Assembly (NCBI GenBank): GCA_048498515.1
Contig: JBEHXV010000001.1
Span: 186,001-250,000 of the forward strand
Source of the DNA: UBA4416 sp048498515
GTDB taxonomy: Bacteria; Bacteroidota; Bacteroidia; B-17B0; Aurantibacillaceae
DNA: 64,000 bases
Direction: 5' to 3'
The position numbers and the translations under genes are program-made. Of this stretch, positions 51,241-58,393 are shown piece by piece; position 1 is the stretch's first letter, and each line of letters opens with the position of its first letter. A model generated the notes under the pieces. That model did no database searches. It saw only the letters and a list, made by a program, of their open reading frames with translations, and was not told where the DNA came from.

Positions 51241-52446
51241 ATGCAACAAGCTTATATCATAAATGGCGTACGTACCGCCATTGGCAATTTTGGAGGAACC
51301 TTATCGGCTGTAAGAGCCGACGATTTGGCAACCCTTGTATTAAAAGAATTAATGGCCAAAAACCCGTCTGTCGATTTTTCGAAAGTAGTGGATGTAATTA
51401 TGGGTTGTGCCAACCAGGCCGGTGAAGATAACCGTAACGTGGCCCGAATGGCTTCCTTAATGGCTGGTTTACCGGTGAATGTTCCGGGGCAAACCGTTAA
51501 CCGTTTATGTGCTTCGGGCTTAAGCGCTACTGTTGACGCTGCCAGGTATATACAAACCGGCGATGCCGACCTGATGATCTCATCGGGCGTTGAGAACATG
51601 ACCCGCGGACCATGGGTGATGAGCAAAGCCAGTTCGGCTTTTGGCCGCGACCAACAACTATTTGACAGCAGCTTCGGATGGCGTTTCATTAACCCAAAAT
51701 TAAAAGACGCTTTTGGTGTGGACGCCATGGGCGAAACAGCTGAAAATGTAGCAGAAATGCACAAGATCAGTCGGGAAGACCAGGATGCCTTTGCCTTATG
51801 GAGCCAGCAAAAAGCAGCCAAGGCAACAGCTGCCGGGCGGTTCGAAAAAGAAATCATCCCGGTGGAGATCCCTCAGAAAAAAGGCGATGCCCTTATTTTT
51901 AAAACCGATGAGTTTGCCAAAGCCAATACCACGCTGGAAGGCCTGCAAAAATTAAAACCGGCATTTAAAAAAGACGGCAGCGTTACAGCAGGCAATGCAT
52001 CGGGATTAAACGATGGCGCCGCTGCCCTATTACTGGCCAGCGAAAATGCCATTAAATCCTACAACTTAAAACCACTGGCTCGTATTGTGAGTTCTGCTGT
52101 GGTTGGTGTTGAACCCCGCATTATGGGTTTAGGTCCTGTTGAAGCCGCAAACCAGGCTTTGAAAAAAGCCGGCCTCACCTGGAATGATATTGACATTATT
52201 GAACTGAACGAAGCCTTTGCCGCACAAGCCTTAGGCTGTACCCGCCAATGGAAACTGGACGATAAAGACCCGCGCATTAACCCCAACGGAGGCGCTATTG
52301 CTTTGGGCCATCCCCTGGGCATGAGTGGTGCCCGCATCATCAATTCGGCAGCTATTGAATTGAACCTTCAAAATAAAAGATACGCTTTGGTTACCATGTG
52401 TATTGGTGTTGGCCAGGGTTATGCCGCTATCATCGAAAAAGCTTAG
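51241..52446 (+). CDS. Acetyl-CoA C-acyltransferase (thiolase; 3-oxoadipyl-CoA thiolase-like)
   Basis: The 401-residue thiolase has the nucleophile C90 in NRLCASGLSATVDAARYI, a His near 357 in GGAIALGHPLGMSGARI, and the acid/base C387 in TMCIGVGQGYA. The wording GCANQAGEDNRNVARM and the stretch ENMTRGPWVM are shared with the degradative PcaF/PaaJ-type subgroup, although acetoacetyl-CoA thiolases are similar. The role is in beta-oxidation or aromatic/branched-chain degradation, consistent with the downstream mutase route to succinyl-CoA. A periodic inverted repeat fills the gap to the cysteine desulfurase. Confidence 0.92.
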   Translation: MQQAYIINGVRTAIGNFGGTLSAVRADDLATLVLKELMAKNPSVDFSKVVDVIMGCANQAGEDNRNVARMASLMAGLPVNVPGQTVNRLCASGLSATVDAARYIQTGDADLMISSGVENMTRGPWVMSKASSAFGRDQQLFDSSFGWRFINPKLKDAFGVDAMGETAENVAEMHKISREDQDAFALWSQQKAAKATAAGRFEKEIIPVEIPQKKGDALIFKTDEFAKANTTLEGLQKLKPAFKKDGSVTAGNASGLNDGAAALLLASENAIKSYNLKPLARIVSSAVVGVEPRIMGLGPVEAANQALKKAGLTWNDIDIIELNEAFAAQALGCTRQWKLDDKDPRINPNGGAIALGHPLGMSGARIINSAAIELNLQNKRYALVTMCIGVGQGYAAIIEKA

Positions 52447-52448
52447 TT

Positions 52449-52529
52449 ATTACGAATCCATACGAATATACGAATCTGTGTTTTGAGCAGGTTTACAGCA
52501 ATTCGTATATTCGTATGTAAATTCGTAAT
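52449..52529. repeat. 8-nt periodic inverted repeat between thiolase and cysteine desulfurase
   Basis: The left arm ATTACGAATCCATACGAATA, then TACGAAT, and the right arm ATTCGTATATTCGTATGTAA, then ATTCGTAAT, are nearly perfect reverse complements (one 2-nt gap). The arms are built of TACGAAT-like words at 8-10-nt spacing. The 25-nt loop carries a small internal CTGT/ACAG pair. It starts 3 nt after the thiolase stop and ends 8 nt before the next ATG. Confidence 0.92.
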
Positions 52530-52536
52530 CATCACT

Positions 52537-53667
52537 ATGATATACCTGGACTATAACGCTACTACTCCTGTTGATGAAAGGGTCATGGCCGACATGCTTC
52601 CCTTTTTTACCAATCACTTTGGTAACGCGTCGAGCAACACACACCAGTTTGGCTGGTACGCCCAGGGTGCCATTGAAAAAGCGCGCCTTCAGGTTGCTGA
52701 GCTGATAGGAGCCGAAAGTTCGGAGATTGTGTTTACCTCAGGTGCTACCGAAGCCATTAACATGGCATTGAAAGGTGTTTATGAAGCCTATGCCACAAAA
52801 GGGAACCACATTATTACCTGCAAAACAGAGCACAAGGCTGTTTTAGATACCTGCGCTTATTTACAGGAAAAAGGCGCCCTGATAACTTACCTGAATGTTG
52901 ACCGTGAAGGCCGCATTGACCTGGATGAGTTAAAGAACAGCTTTAGCGACAAAACTATTTTAGTGGCCATTATGGCTGCCAATAATGAAACAGGCGTAGT
53001 GCAGGATCTTGAAAAAATAGCACAACTAAGCCATGAGCACAACGCCCTTTTTTTTAGCGACACAACACAAATGGCCGGTAAGCTGCTCATTGATGTGAAT
53101 GAAATGGGGCTGGACCTTTGTTGCCTGTCGGCTCATAAGTTTTATGGGCCCAAAGGGGTTGGCGCTTTATATGTTAGGCGTAAAAATCCAAGGGTGAGTT
53201 TAATTCCCTTACTCCATGGCGGTGGTCACGAAAACAATAAACGAAGTGGCACCTTAAATGTAACGGGTATTGTTGGTTTGGGGAAAGCCTGCGAAATTGC
53301 CAGGGCCGAGTTTTGGGACGATAATATGCATATTTCCAAATTAAGAGGTTACCTTGAGCATCAGCTCCTCGAAATTCCCGATCTGAGAATAAACGGCTCA
53401 ACCCGTTACCGGTTATACAATACCTCTAACCTTTATTTTCCGACATTAAAGGATGGCAGTTCTGTCTTTTCCCATATTAAGCACCACTACGCGGTGGCTT
53501 TAGGTTCCGCCTGCACCTCAGCCAATGCCGAACCTTCTCATGTTTTACAAGCCATGGGTATGAATAAGGAGGAAGCCGAAAGCTCCATTCGCTTTTCTTT
53601 TGGTAAAAAAAGTCAAAAAGAGGATGTTGAAAAGTTGGCCGAATTTATTTTGTCGCTCTATAAGTAG
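52537..53667 (+). CDS. Cysteine desulfurase (NifS/IscS family)
   Basis: The 376-residue PLP enzyme starts MIYLDYNATTPVDERV; an in-frame ATG-less extension upstream lies in the repeat and is rejected. Motifs: SGATEAINMAL, H-K-A in TEHKAVLDT, the PLP lysine in SAHKFYGPKG (about residue 200), and the nucleophile Cys in GSACTSANAEPSHVL (about residue 325). It provides sulfur for Fe-S clusters or other cofactors. The downstream 130-nt gap leads into the desaturase promoter. No IscU/SufU neighbours are present. Confidence 0.94.
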   Translation: MIYLDYNATTPVDERVMADMLPFFTNHFGNASSNTHQFGWYAQGAIEKARLQVAELIGAESSEIVFTSGATEAINMALKGVYEAYATKGNHIITCKTEHKAVLDTCAYLQEKGALITYLNVDREGRIDLDELKNSFSDKTILVAIMAANNETGVVQDLEKIAQLSHEHNALFFSDTTQMAGKLLIDVNEMGLDLCCLSAHKFYGPKGVGALYVRRKNPRVSLIPLLHGGGHENNKRSGTLNVTGIVGLGKACEIARAEFWDDNMHISKLRGYLEHQLLEIPDLRINGSTRYRLYNTSNLYFPTLKDGSSVFSHIKHHYAVALGSACTSANAEPSHVLQAMGMNKEEAESSIRFSFGKKSQKEDVEKLAEFILSLYK

Positions 53668-53750
53668 GTTTCCTCCGGTAAATCAGGGCTTATGTCTACC
53701 TATCTTCATCACTTTTTCACAATAGACTCATTTTCAACAACATACAATGA

Positions 53751-53781
53751 TTGACTTTTTATTTTTTAAAGCTTACATTTG
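53751..53781 (+). promoter_or_regulatory. Promoter for the fatty-acid desaturase gene
   Basis: TTG (53751-53753), a 20-nt spacer and TACATTTG (53774-53781) fit the Bacteroidota consensus. The leader to the ATG at 53813 is about 25 nt. Confidence 0.65.
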
Positions 53782-53812
53782 CACATTATAAAAAAATAAC
53801 CCCAAGATAAAA

Positions 53813-54913
53813 ATGAGTGCACAATCCATCAGATTTAATAATGCCAATCGTTCATTCTATTTAACTGCAAAAAAACGCGTAGACGAGTATTTTAAAACCA
53901 ATAACCTTTCACGTTACGGTAACTATAAAATGGTCATCAAAACCATTTTCATGTTCACCTTATATTTCACCCCTTTTGTTCTTTTAATTACCAATACATT
54001 CGATAGCCTTTGGATCCAGTCGTTGCTTTTTATATTAATGGGTTTTGGCATGAGTGGCATTGGCTTATCAGTTATGCATGATGCCAACCACGGCTCGTAT
54101 GCACGTAATGCAAAAATGAACGCCTTAATGTGCCGCAGCATGAACTTTATTGGTGGCAGCTCCTTAAACTGGCAATTACAGCACAACACACTGCACCATA
54201 CCTATACCAATATTCATGAGCACGATGAAGATATTGCCCCACTTGGTTTTTTAAGGTTTGAACCACATGCCGAGTATAAAAAAATTCACAAATTCCAGTT
54301 CTTATATGCCTGGTTCTTTTATGGTTTAATGACTATTATGTGGGCAACTACAAAAGACTTCTCACAATTGAAACGATACCATGAGATGGGACTCCTGACC
54401 ACAAAAAAAACCACTTACACCAAAGAGTTTTACAAATTAATCCTGAATAAATTATTTTACCTGGGTTACAGCCTTGGCTTGCCATTATTATTAATGGAAA
54501 ATCCATGGTACCAGATTCTTGCAGGCTGGGGCATTATGCATTTTACCTGTGGCCTCATCCTGGCCCTGATCTTTCAGCCGGCCCACGTGGTTGATTTGAC
54601 CGAGTTCCCTTTACCCGATTCAACCGGCAACATGGAAGACGACTGGGCTGTGCACCAACTAAAAACAACTACCAATTTTGCTCAAAAAAGCTGGGCTTTT
54701 TCCTGGTTTGTAGGCGGTCTTAACTTCCAGGTAGAGCACCACCTGTTCCCAAACATCTGTCATGTGCATTACAAAAAAATTGCACCAATTATTGAAGAAA
54801 CGGCCAAAGAATTTAATTTACCCTATCATTCCAAAAAAACATTTGTAGGCGCCCTGGCCGCTCATGCAAAACTGTTGTATGCCCTTGGCAAACCATCACC
54901 AGCCATGGCCTAA
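53813..54913 (+). CDS. Membrane fatty-acid (acyl-lipid) desaturase
   Basis: The 366-residue protein has four or five hydrophobic helices and the three histidine boxes of di-iron desaturases: HDANHGS (about 88), HNTLHHTYTN (about 124) and VEHHLFPN (about 308). These membrane enzymes introduce double bonds into acyl chains, typically to adjust fluidity at low temperature. Front-end (delta-5/6) relatives usually carry a Q in the third box; here it reads FQVEHHLFP, which is of that type, so a delta-5/6-like activity is possible. It is a single gene with its own promoter and terminator. Confidence 0.93.
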   Translation: MSAQSIRFNNANRSFYLTAKKRVDEYFKTNNLSRYGNYKMVIKTIFMFTLYFTPFVLLITNTFDSLWIQSLLFILMGFGMSGIGLSVMHDANHGSYARNAKMNALMCRSMNFIGGSSLNWQLQHNTLHHTYTNIHEHDEDIAPLGFLRFEPHAEYKKIHKFQFLYAWFFYGLMTIMWATTKDFSQLKRYHEMGLLTTKKTTYTKEFYKLILNKLFYLGYSLGLPLLLMENPWYQILAGWGIMHFTCGLILALIFQPAHVVDLTEFPLPDSTGNMEDDWAVHQLKTTTNFAQKSWAFSWFVGGLNFQVEHHLFPNICHVHYKKIAPIIEETAKEFNLPYHSKKTFVGALAAHAKLLYALGKPSPAMA

Positions 54914-54934
54914 TACTTAACACAACATTGTTTA

Positions 54935-54964
54935 AAATGCAGGTTACAACAACCTGCATTTTTT
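54935..54964 (+). terminator. Intrinsic terminator after the desaturase gene
   Basis: AAATGCAGGTT, loop ACAAC, AACCTGCATT, then TTTT. The stem is 10-11 bp, located 22 nt after the stop codon. Confidence 0.9.
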
Positions 54965-55006
54965 AGTTAAAAAGGCTTACTTCGTGTAAAACAAATTCAG
55001 CACACC

Positions 55007-56374
55007 ATGCGCGTTCATTTAATTGCAATAGGCGGCAGTGCCATGCACAATATGGCTTTGGCCTTACATGAAAAAGGGTTCCTGGTTACCGGGAGCGATG
55101 ACGAGATAAATGAGCCATCCAAAACCCGTCTTAAAAACGCAGAGATCCTGCCAGCCCAAATTGGCTGGTTTCCCGAAAAAATAACAGCGGATATTGATGC
55201 TGTAATCTTAGGTATGCATGCCCGGGCCGATAACCCTGAATTGATAAAAGCCAATGAACTGGGCTTAAAGGTTTACTCCTATCCCGAATATATTTACGAG
55301 GCCACAAAAGATAAAACACGTGTGGTAATTGGCGGAAGTCATGGCAAAACCACTATTACAGCCATGATCCTGCATGTGCTCAGCTATCATAAAATGGATA
55401 CCGATTTTATGGTTGGTGCACAACTCGAAGGTTTCAACACCATGGTGAAGCTTACCAAAGAAGCACCCATTGCCATTATTGAAGGCGATGAATATTTAGC
55501 TTCGCCCATCGATCGCAGGCCTAAATTTCATTTATATAAGCCAAACATTGCCATATTGAGCGGCATTGCCTGGGACCACATCAACGTTTTTCCAACTTTC
55601 GAAATTTATGTAAACCAGTTTGAGCAGTTTGTTGATCTCATTGAACCCAACGGTCACCTCATATACTGTAACGAAGACGCTGAACTGAAAAAAGTAGCTG
55701 CTCATTCGGGCTTAAAGAATAACATCAGCAAAACACCCTACTCTATCCCCAAACACCGCATAGAAAACGGAACCACCATTTTGGAAGATGCTGGCAAGGA
55801 CATTCCGCTGCTGATTTTTGGAAACCATAATCTCATGAATTTGAATGGTGCCCGCCTGGTTTGCAATAAACTGGGATTAAGTAACGAACAGTTTTACCAA
55901 GCCATACAATCCTTTAAAGGTGCTGCCAAACGCCTGGAACTGGTTTCTAAAACCGGTAATTTTGCTTTTTATAAGGACTTTGCACATTCTCCATCCAAAT
56001 TAAAAGCAACCACGCAAGCCGTTAAGCAGCAGTTTACAAATCGTGAGGTCCTTGCCTGCATGGAGCTTCATACCTTTAGCAGCCTTAACGAAACATTTTT
56101 GGCCGAATACAATGGCGCCATGAACGATGCCGATGAAGCCATCGTGTATTTTAACCCGCATACCATTGAGCATAAAAAATTAAAACCCATTACCCAGGAA
56201 CAGGTACTTAGTTACTTTAACCGCAAGGATTTAAAAGTATTTACAAACAGCAAAACATTAACCGATTACCTTAAATCAAAATCACTGAAAGATCATGTGT
56301 TGTTGATGATGAGCTCTGGTAATTTTGATGGCATTGACTTTAAACAACTTTCAACCGAATTAAATTTAAACTAA
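55007..56374 (+). CDS. mpl: UDP-N-acetylmuramate:L-Ala-gamma-D-Glu-meso-DAP ligase (Mpl)
   Basis: The 455-residue protein is a Mur-ligase-fold enzyme: N-terminal RVHLIAIGGSAMHNMALALH (UDP-binding Rossmann domain), ATP-binding GGSHGKTTITAMILHVL (about residue 108), GMHARADNPEL, and ISGIAWDHINVFPT-like central motif (SGIAWDHINVFP). Mpl re-attaches recycled murein tripeptide to UDP-MurNAc, saving peptidoglycan material. Length is typical. It precedes the glycosyltransferase gene by 4 nt, so it is probably co-transcribed with that gene. Confidence 0.93.
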   Translation: MRVHLIAIGGSAMHNMALALHEKGFLVTGSDDEINEPSKTRLKNAEILPAQIGWFPEKITADIDAVILGMHARADNPELIKANELGLKVYSYPEYIYEATKDKTRVVIGGSHGKTTITAMILHVLSYHKMDTDFMVGAQLEGFNTMVKLTKEAPIAIIEGDEYLASPIDRRPKFHLYKPNIAILSGIAWDHINVFPTFEIYVNQFEQFVDLIEPNGHLIYCNEDAELKKVAAHSGLKNNISKTPYSIPKHRIENGTTILEDAGKDIPLLIFGNHNLMNLNGARLVCNKLGLSNEQFYQAIQSFKGAAKRLELVSKTGNFAFYKDFAHSPSKLKATTQAVKQQFTNREVLACMELHTFSSLNETFLAEYNGAMNDADEAIVYFNPHTIEHKKLKPITQEQVLSYFNRKDLKVFTNSKTLTDYLKSKSLKDHVLLMMSSGNFDGIDFKQLSTELNLN

Positions 56375-56378
56375 GCTT

Positions 56379-57560
56379 TTGCCAAAAGTACTCCGCATAA
56401 TCAATCGTTTTAATATTGGCGGCATCACCTATAATGTGAGCTACCTTTCAAAATATTTAGAACCCGACTATGAAACCCTTTTAGTGGGCGGACCCGAAGA
56501 GGAAGGCGAAGACAGTTCCTTGTACATTCCTGAAGGCCTGGGCTTAAAACCCAGAGTGCTAAACCAGTTTCAACGCGAAATTAACCTGAAGGCGGATTAC
56601 GCCGCTTATAAAGAAATTAAAAAGCTCATCCGCGAGTTCAAACCCGATATTGTGCACACCCATGCTTCCAAGGCTGGCGCTATTGGCCGTTTGGCTGCTA
56701 TTCACTGCAAAGTGCCCATCATTATCCATACCTTTCATGGCCACGTGTTCCACTCTTATTTCGGAAAATTAAAAACCGGTTTTTACAAAACCATTGAACG
56801 TTACCTGGCCAAACGCTCAACCGCTATTATCGCTATTAGCAACAAACAAAAAGCCGAGCTGTCCGACACTTTCCATATTGCTCCAAAAGATAAGATCCAT
56901 GTGGTTCCGCTGGGTTTCGACCTCACCAAATTCACTCAACACAAAGAGCAAAACCGCCTGCAGTTCAGGGATAAATACCATGTAAAGGAAGGCCAATTGG
57001 CCATAGGCATTATAGGGCGGCTGGCTCCAATTAAAAATCATGGGCTCTTTATTGAAGCGATTGCTTATTTAAAACAACATGGCTTTTTAAATTTCAGAGC
57101 CTTTATTATTGGCGATGGCGACACCAGGAATGCCATTACCGATGCCTGCAAAGTGGCAGGCCTTAGCTGGTCGAACGACCCAAAAGCCGAAGCGGATGTT
57201 ATTTTCACCTCCTGGATCACCAATGTGGAATGGGCATTGCACGGCCTTGATATTGTGACCTTAACATCTCTAAACGAGGGAACTCCGGTAAGCATTATTG
57301 AAGCCCAGGCGGCAGGGAAATATGTAGTGGCAACCAATGTAGGAGGCATAGAAGATGTTTTGCATCCCGAATGCGGCTTGCTATCGGAAATTGATGATAA
57401 AGAAGGCTTTTTCGGAAATTTATTGAAAACCTGTAAAAATGCCTCCATGCTCTCTGCTTCGTCAAAAAAAGGAGAAGAATGGGCGCTTTCAAAATACAGC
57501 TATACCCGTTTGGTAAAGGATATGAGCGATTTATATTCCAAATTGCTAAAAAGAGCATGA
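56379..57560 (+). CDS. GT4-family glycosyltransferase, TTG start
   Basis: The 393-residue GT-B protein has a N-terminal domain with RIINRFNIGGITYNVSYLSK, TFHGHVFHSYF and IVHTHASKAGAIGRLAA, and a C-terminal nucleotide-sugar domain with VGIIGRLAPIKNH-like IGIIGRLAPIKNHGLFIEAI and LTSLNEGTPVSIIEAQAAGK (E-x7-E motif). Translation starts at TTG 56379; no upstream ATG exists between it and the mpl stop 5 nt earlier, and the first in-frame ATG lies far inside the domain. It probably adds a sugar during exopolysaccharide assembly. Confidence 0.9.
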   Translation: MPKVLRIINRFNIGGITYNVSYLSKYLEPDYETLLVGGPEEEGEDSSLYIPEGLGLKPRVLNQFQREINLKADYAAYKEIKKLIREFKPDIVHTHASKAGAIGRLAAIHCKVPIIIHTFHGHVFHSYFGKLKTGFYKTIERYLAKRSTAIIAISNKQKAELSDTFHIAPKDKIHVVPLGFDLTKFTQHKEQNRLQFRDKYHVKEGQLAIGIIGRLAPIKNHGLFIEAIAYLKQHGFLNFRAFIIGDGDTRNAITDACKVAGLSWSNDPKAEADVIFTSWITNVEWALHGLDIVTLTSLNEGTPVSIIEAQAAGKYVVATNVGGIEDVLHPECGLLSEIDDKEGFFGNLLKTCKNASMLSASSKKGEEWALSKYSYTRLVKDMSDLYSKLLKRA

Positions 57561-57562
57561 TT

Positions 57563-57592
57563 TTTGATATTATGGGATAAATCTTAACTTTG
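57563..57592 (+). promoter_or_regulatory. Promoter of the exopolysaccharide operon
   Basis: TTTG (57563-57566), an 18-nt spacer and TAACTTTG (57585-57592) match the Bacteroidota promoter consensus. It sits 3 nt after the GT4 stop and about 18 nt before the ATG of the export lipoprotein, so the downstream export and synthesis genes can be expressed separately from mpl-GT4. Confidence 0.7.
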
Positions 57593-57609
57593 TGTTATAA
57601 CAACTACTT

Positions 57610-58392
57610 ATGCGATTATACAAAAATCTCCTCTTTCTCTTCATAATTGTTTCTTTCTCTTCCTGTAAATATTTTAAGTCGAATTTAATGCTTAGAACCC
57701 CACCGGATTTTACTTATGATAAAATAGTGGATTCATTGGCAAAAGAAGATTACAAAATCCCAAGGAACGCCTTTATCAGCGTAAAGATCTTTTCGAACGA
57801 CGGTTTCAAGATCATTGACCTTTCAAGCAGCAGTTCAAATGCCGGGGCCAACAACATCCGTTTTGAGTATGAATATACGGTAGACTCGGAAGGGTATGTA
57901 AAGCTTCCTTTGGTGGGAAAAGTAAAAATATCGGGCTACACCACCCAGGAAGCACAAACCATGCTTGAGCAGATTTACACCACTTATTATGTGAAACCCT
58001 TTGTGATTGTAAAAGTGGCCAATAAGCGGGTGATTGTGTTCCCGGGCAACGGGGGCAACGCGCAGGTTATAGGCATTCATAACAACAACACCACTGTGTT
58101 GGAAACCCTGGCCATGGCCGGCGGGATAGCAATTGATGGAAAAGCCTATAAAGTAAAACTCATCAGGAACGAAAATGTATCGCCCGATTCAAAAATAAAA
58201 CCAAAAGTATACCTGATGGACCTTTCGACCATTAATGGCATAGCTGCCGGTAACACGGTGGTTCATGCAAACGATATCATTTACGTGGAACCTCGTTACC
58301 GCGTGGCACGAACCTTAGTAGCGGAACTTGCCCCGGTACTTTCCTTAATCTCAACCACATTACTAATCTATTCCATTTTTGTAAAAAAATAG
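57610..58392 (+). CDS. Polysaccharide export lipoprotein (Wza-like, SLBB)
   Basis: The 260-residue protein has a lipoprotein signal (IIVSFSSCKYF, lipid Cys about 20), a polysaccharide-export domain (about 45-145, with GYVKLPLVGKVKISGYTTQE), an SLBB-like region (about 145-225, VIGIHNNNTTVLETLAMAGG), and a C-terminal transmembrane helix (LAPVLSLISTTLLIYSIFV). It forms the outer-membrane channel of a Wzx/Wzy-type export system with the kinase that follows 1 nt later. Wza proteins normally end in an amphipathic outer-membrane helix; the strongly hydrophobic terminal helix here fits that role. Confidence 0.92.
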   Translation: MRLYKNLLFLFIIVSFSSCKYFKSNLMLRTPPDFTYDKIVDSLAKEDYKIPRNAFISVKIFSNDGFKIIDLSSSSSNAGANNIRFEYEYTVDSEGYVKLPLVGKVKISGYTTQEAQTMLEQIYTTYYVKPFVIVKVANKRVIVFPGNGGNAQVIGIHNNNTTVLETLAMAGGIAIDGKAYKVKLIRNENVSPDSKIKPKVYLMDLSTINGIAAGNTVVHANDIIYVEPRYRVARTLVAELAPVLSLISTTLLIYSIFVKK

Positions 58393-58393
58393 T

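Noticed and set aside
52483..52536. N-terminal extension of the cysteine desulfurase
   Set aside because: The 18 codons derive from the inverted repeat; MIYLDYNATTP is the conserved start.
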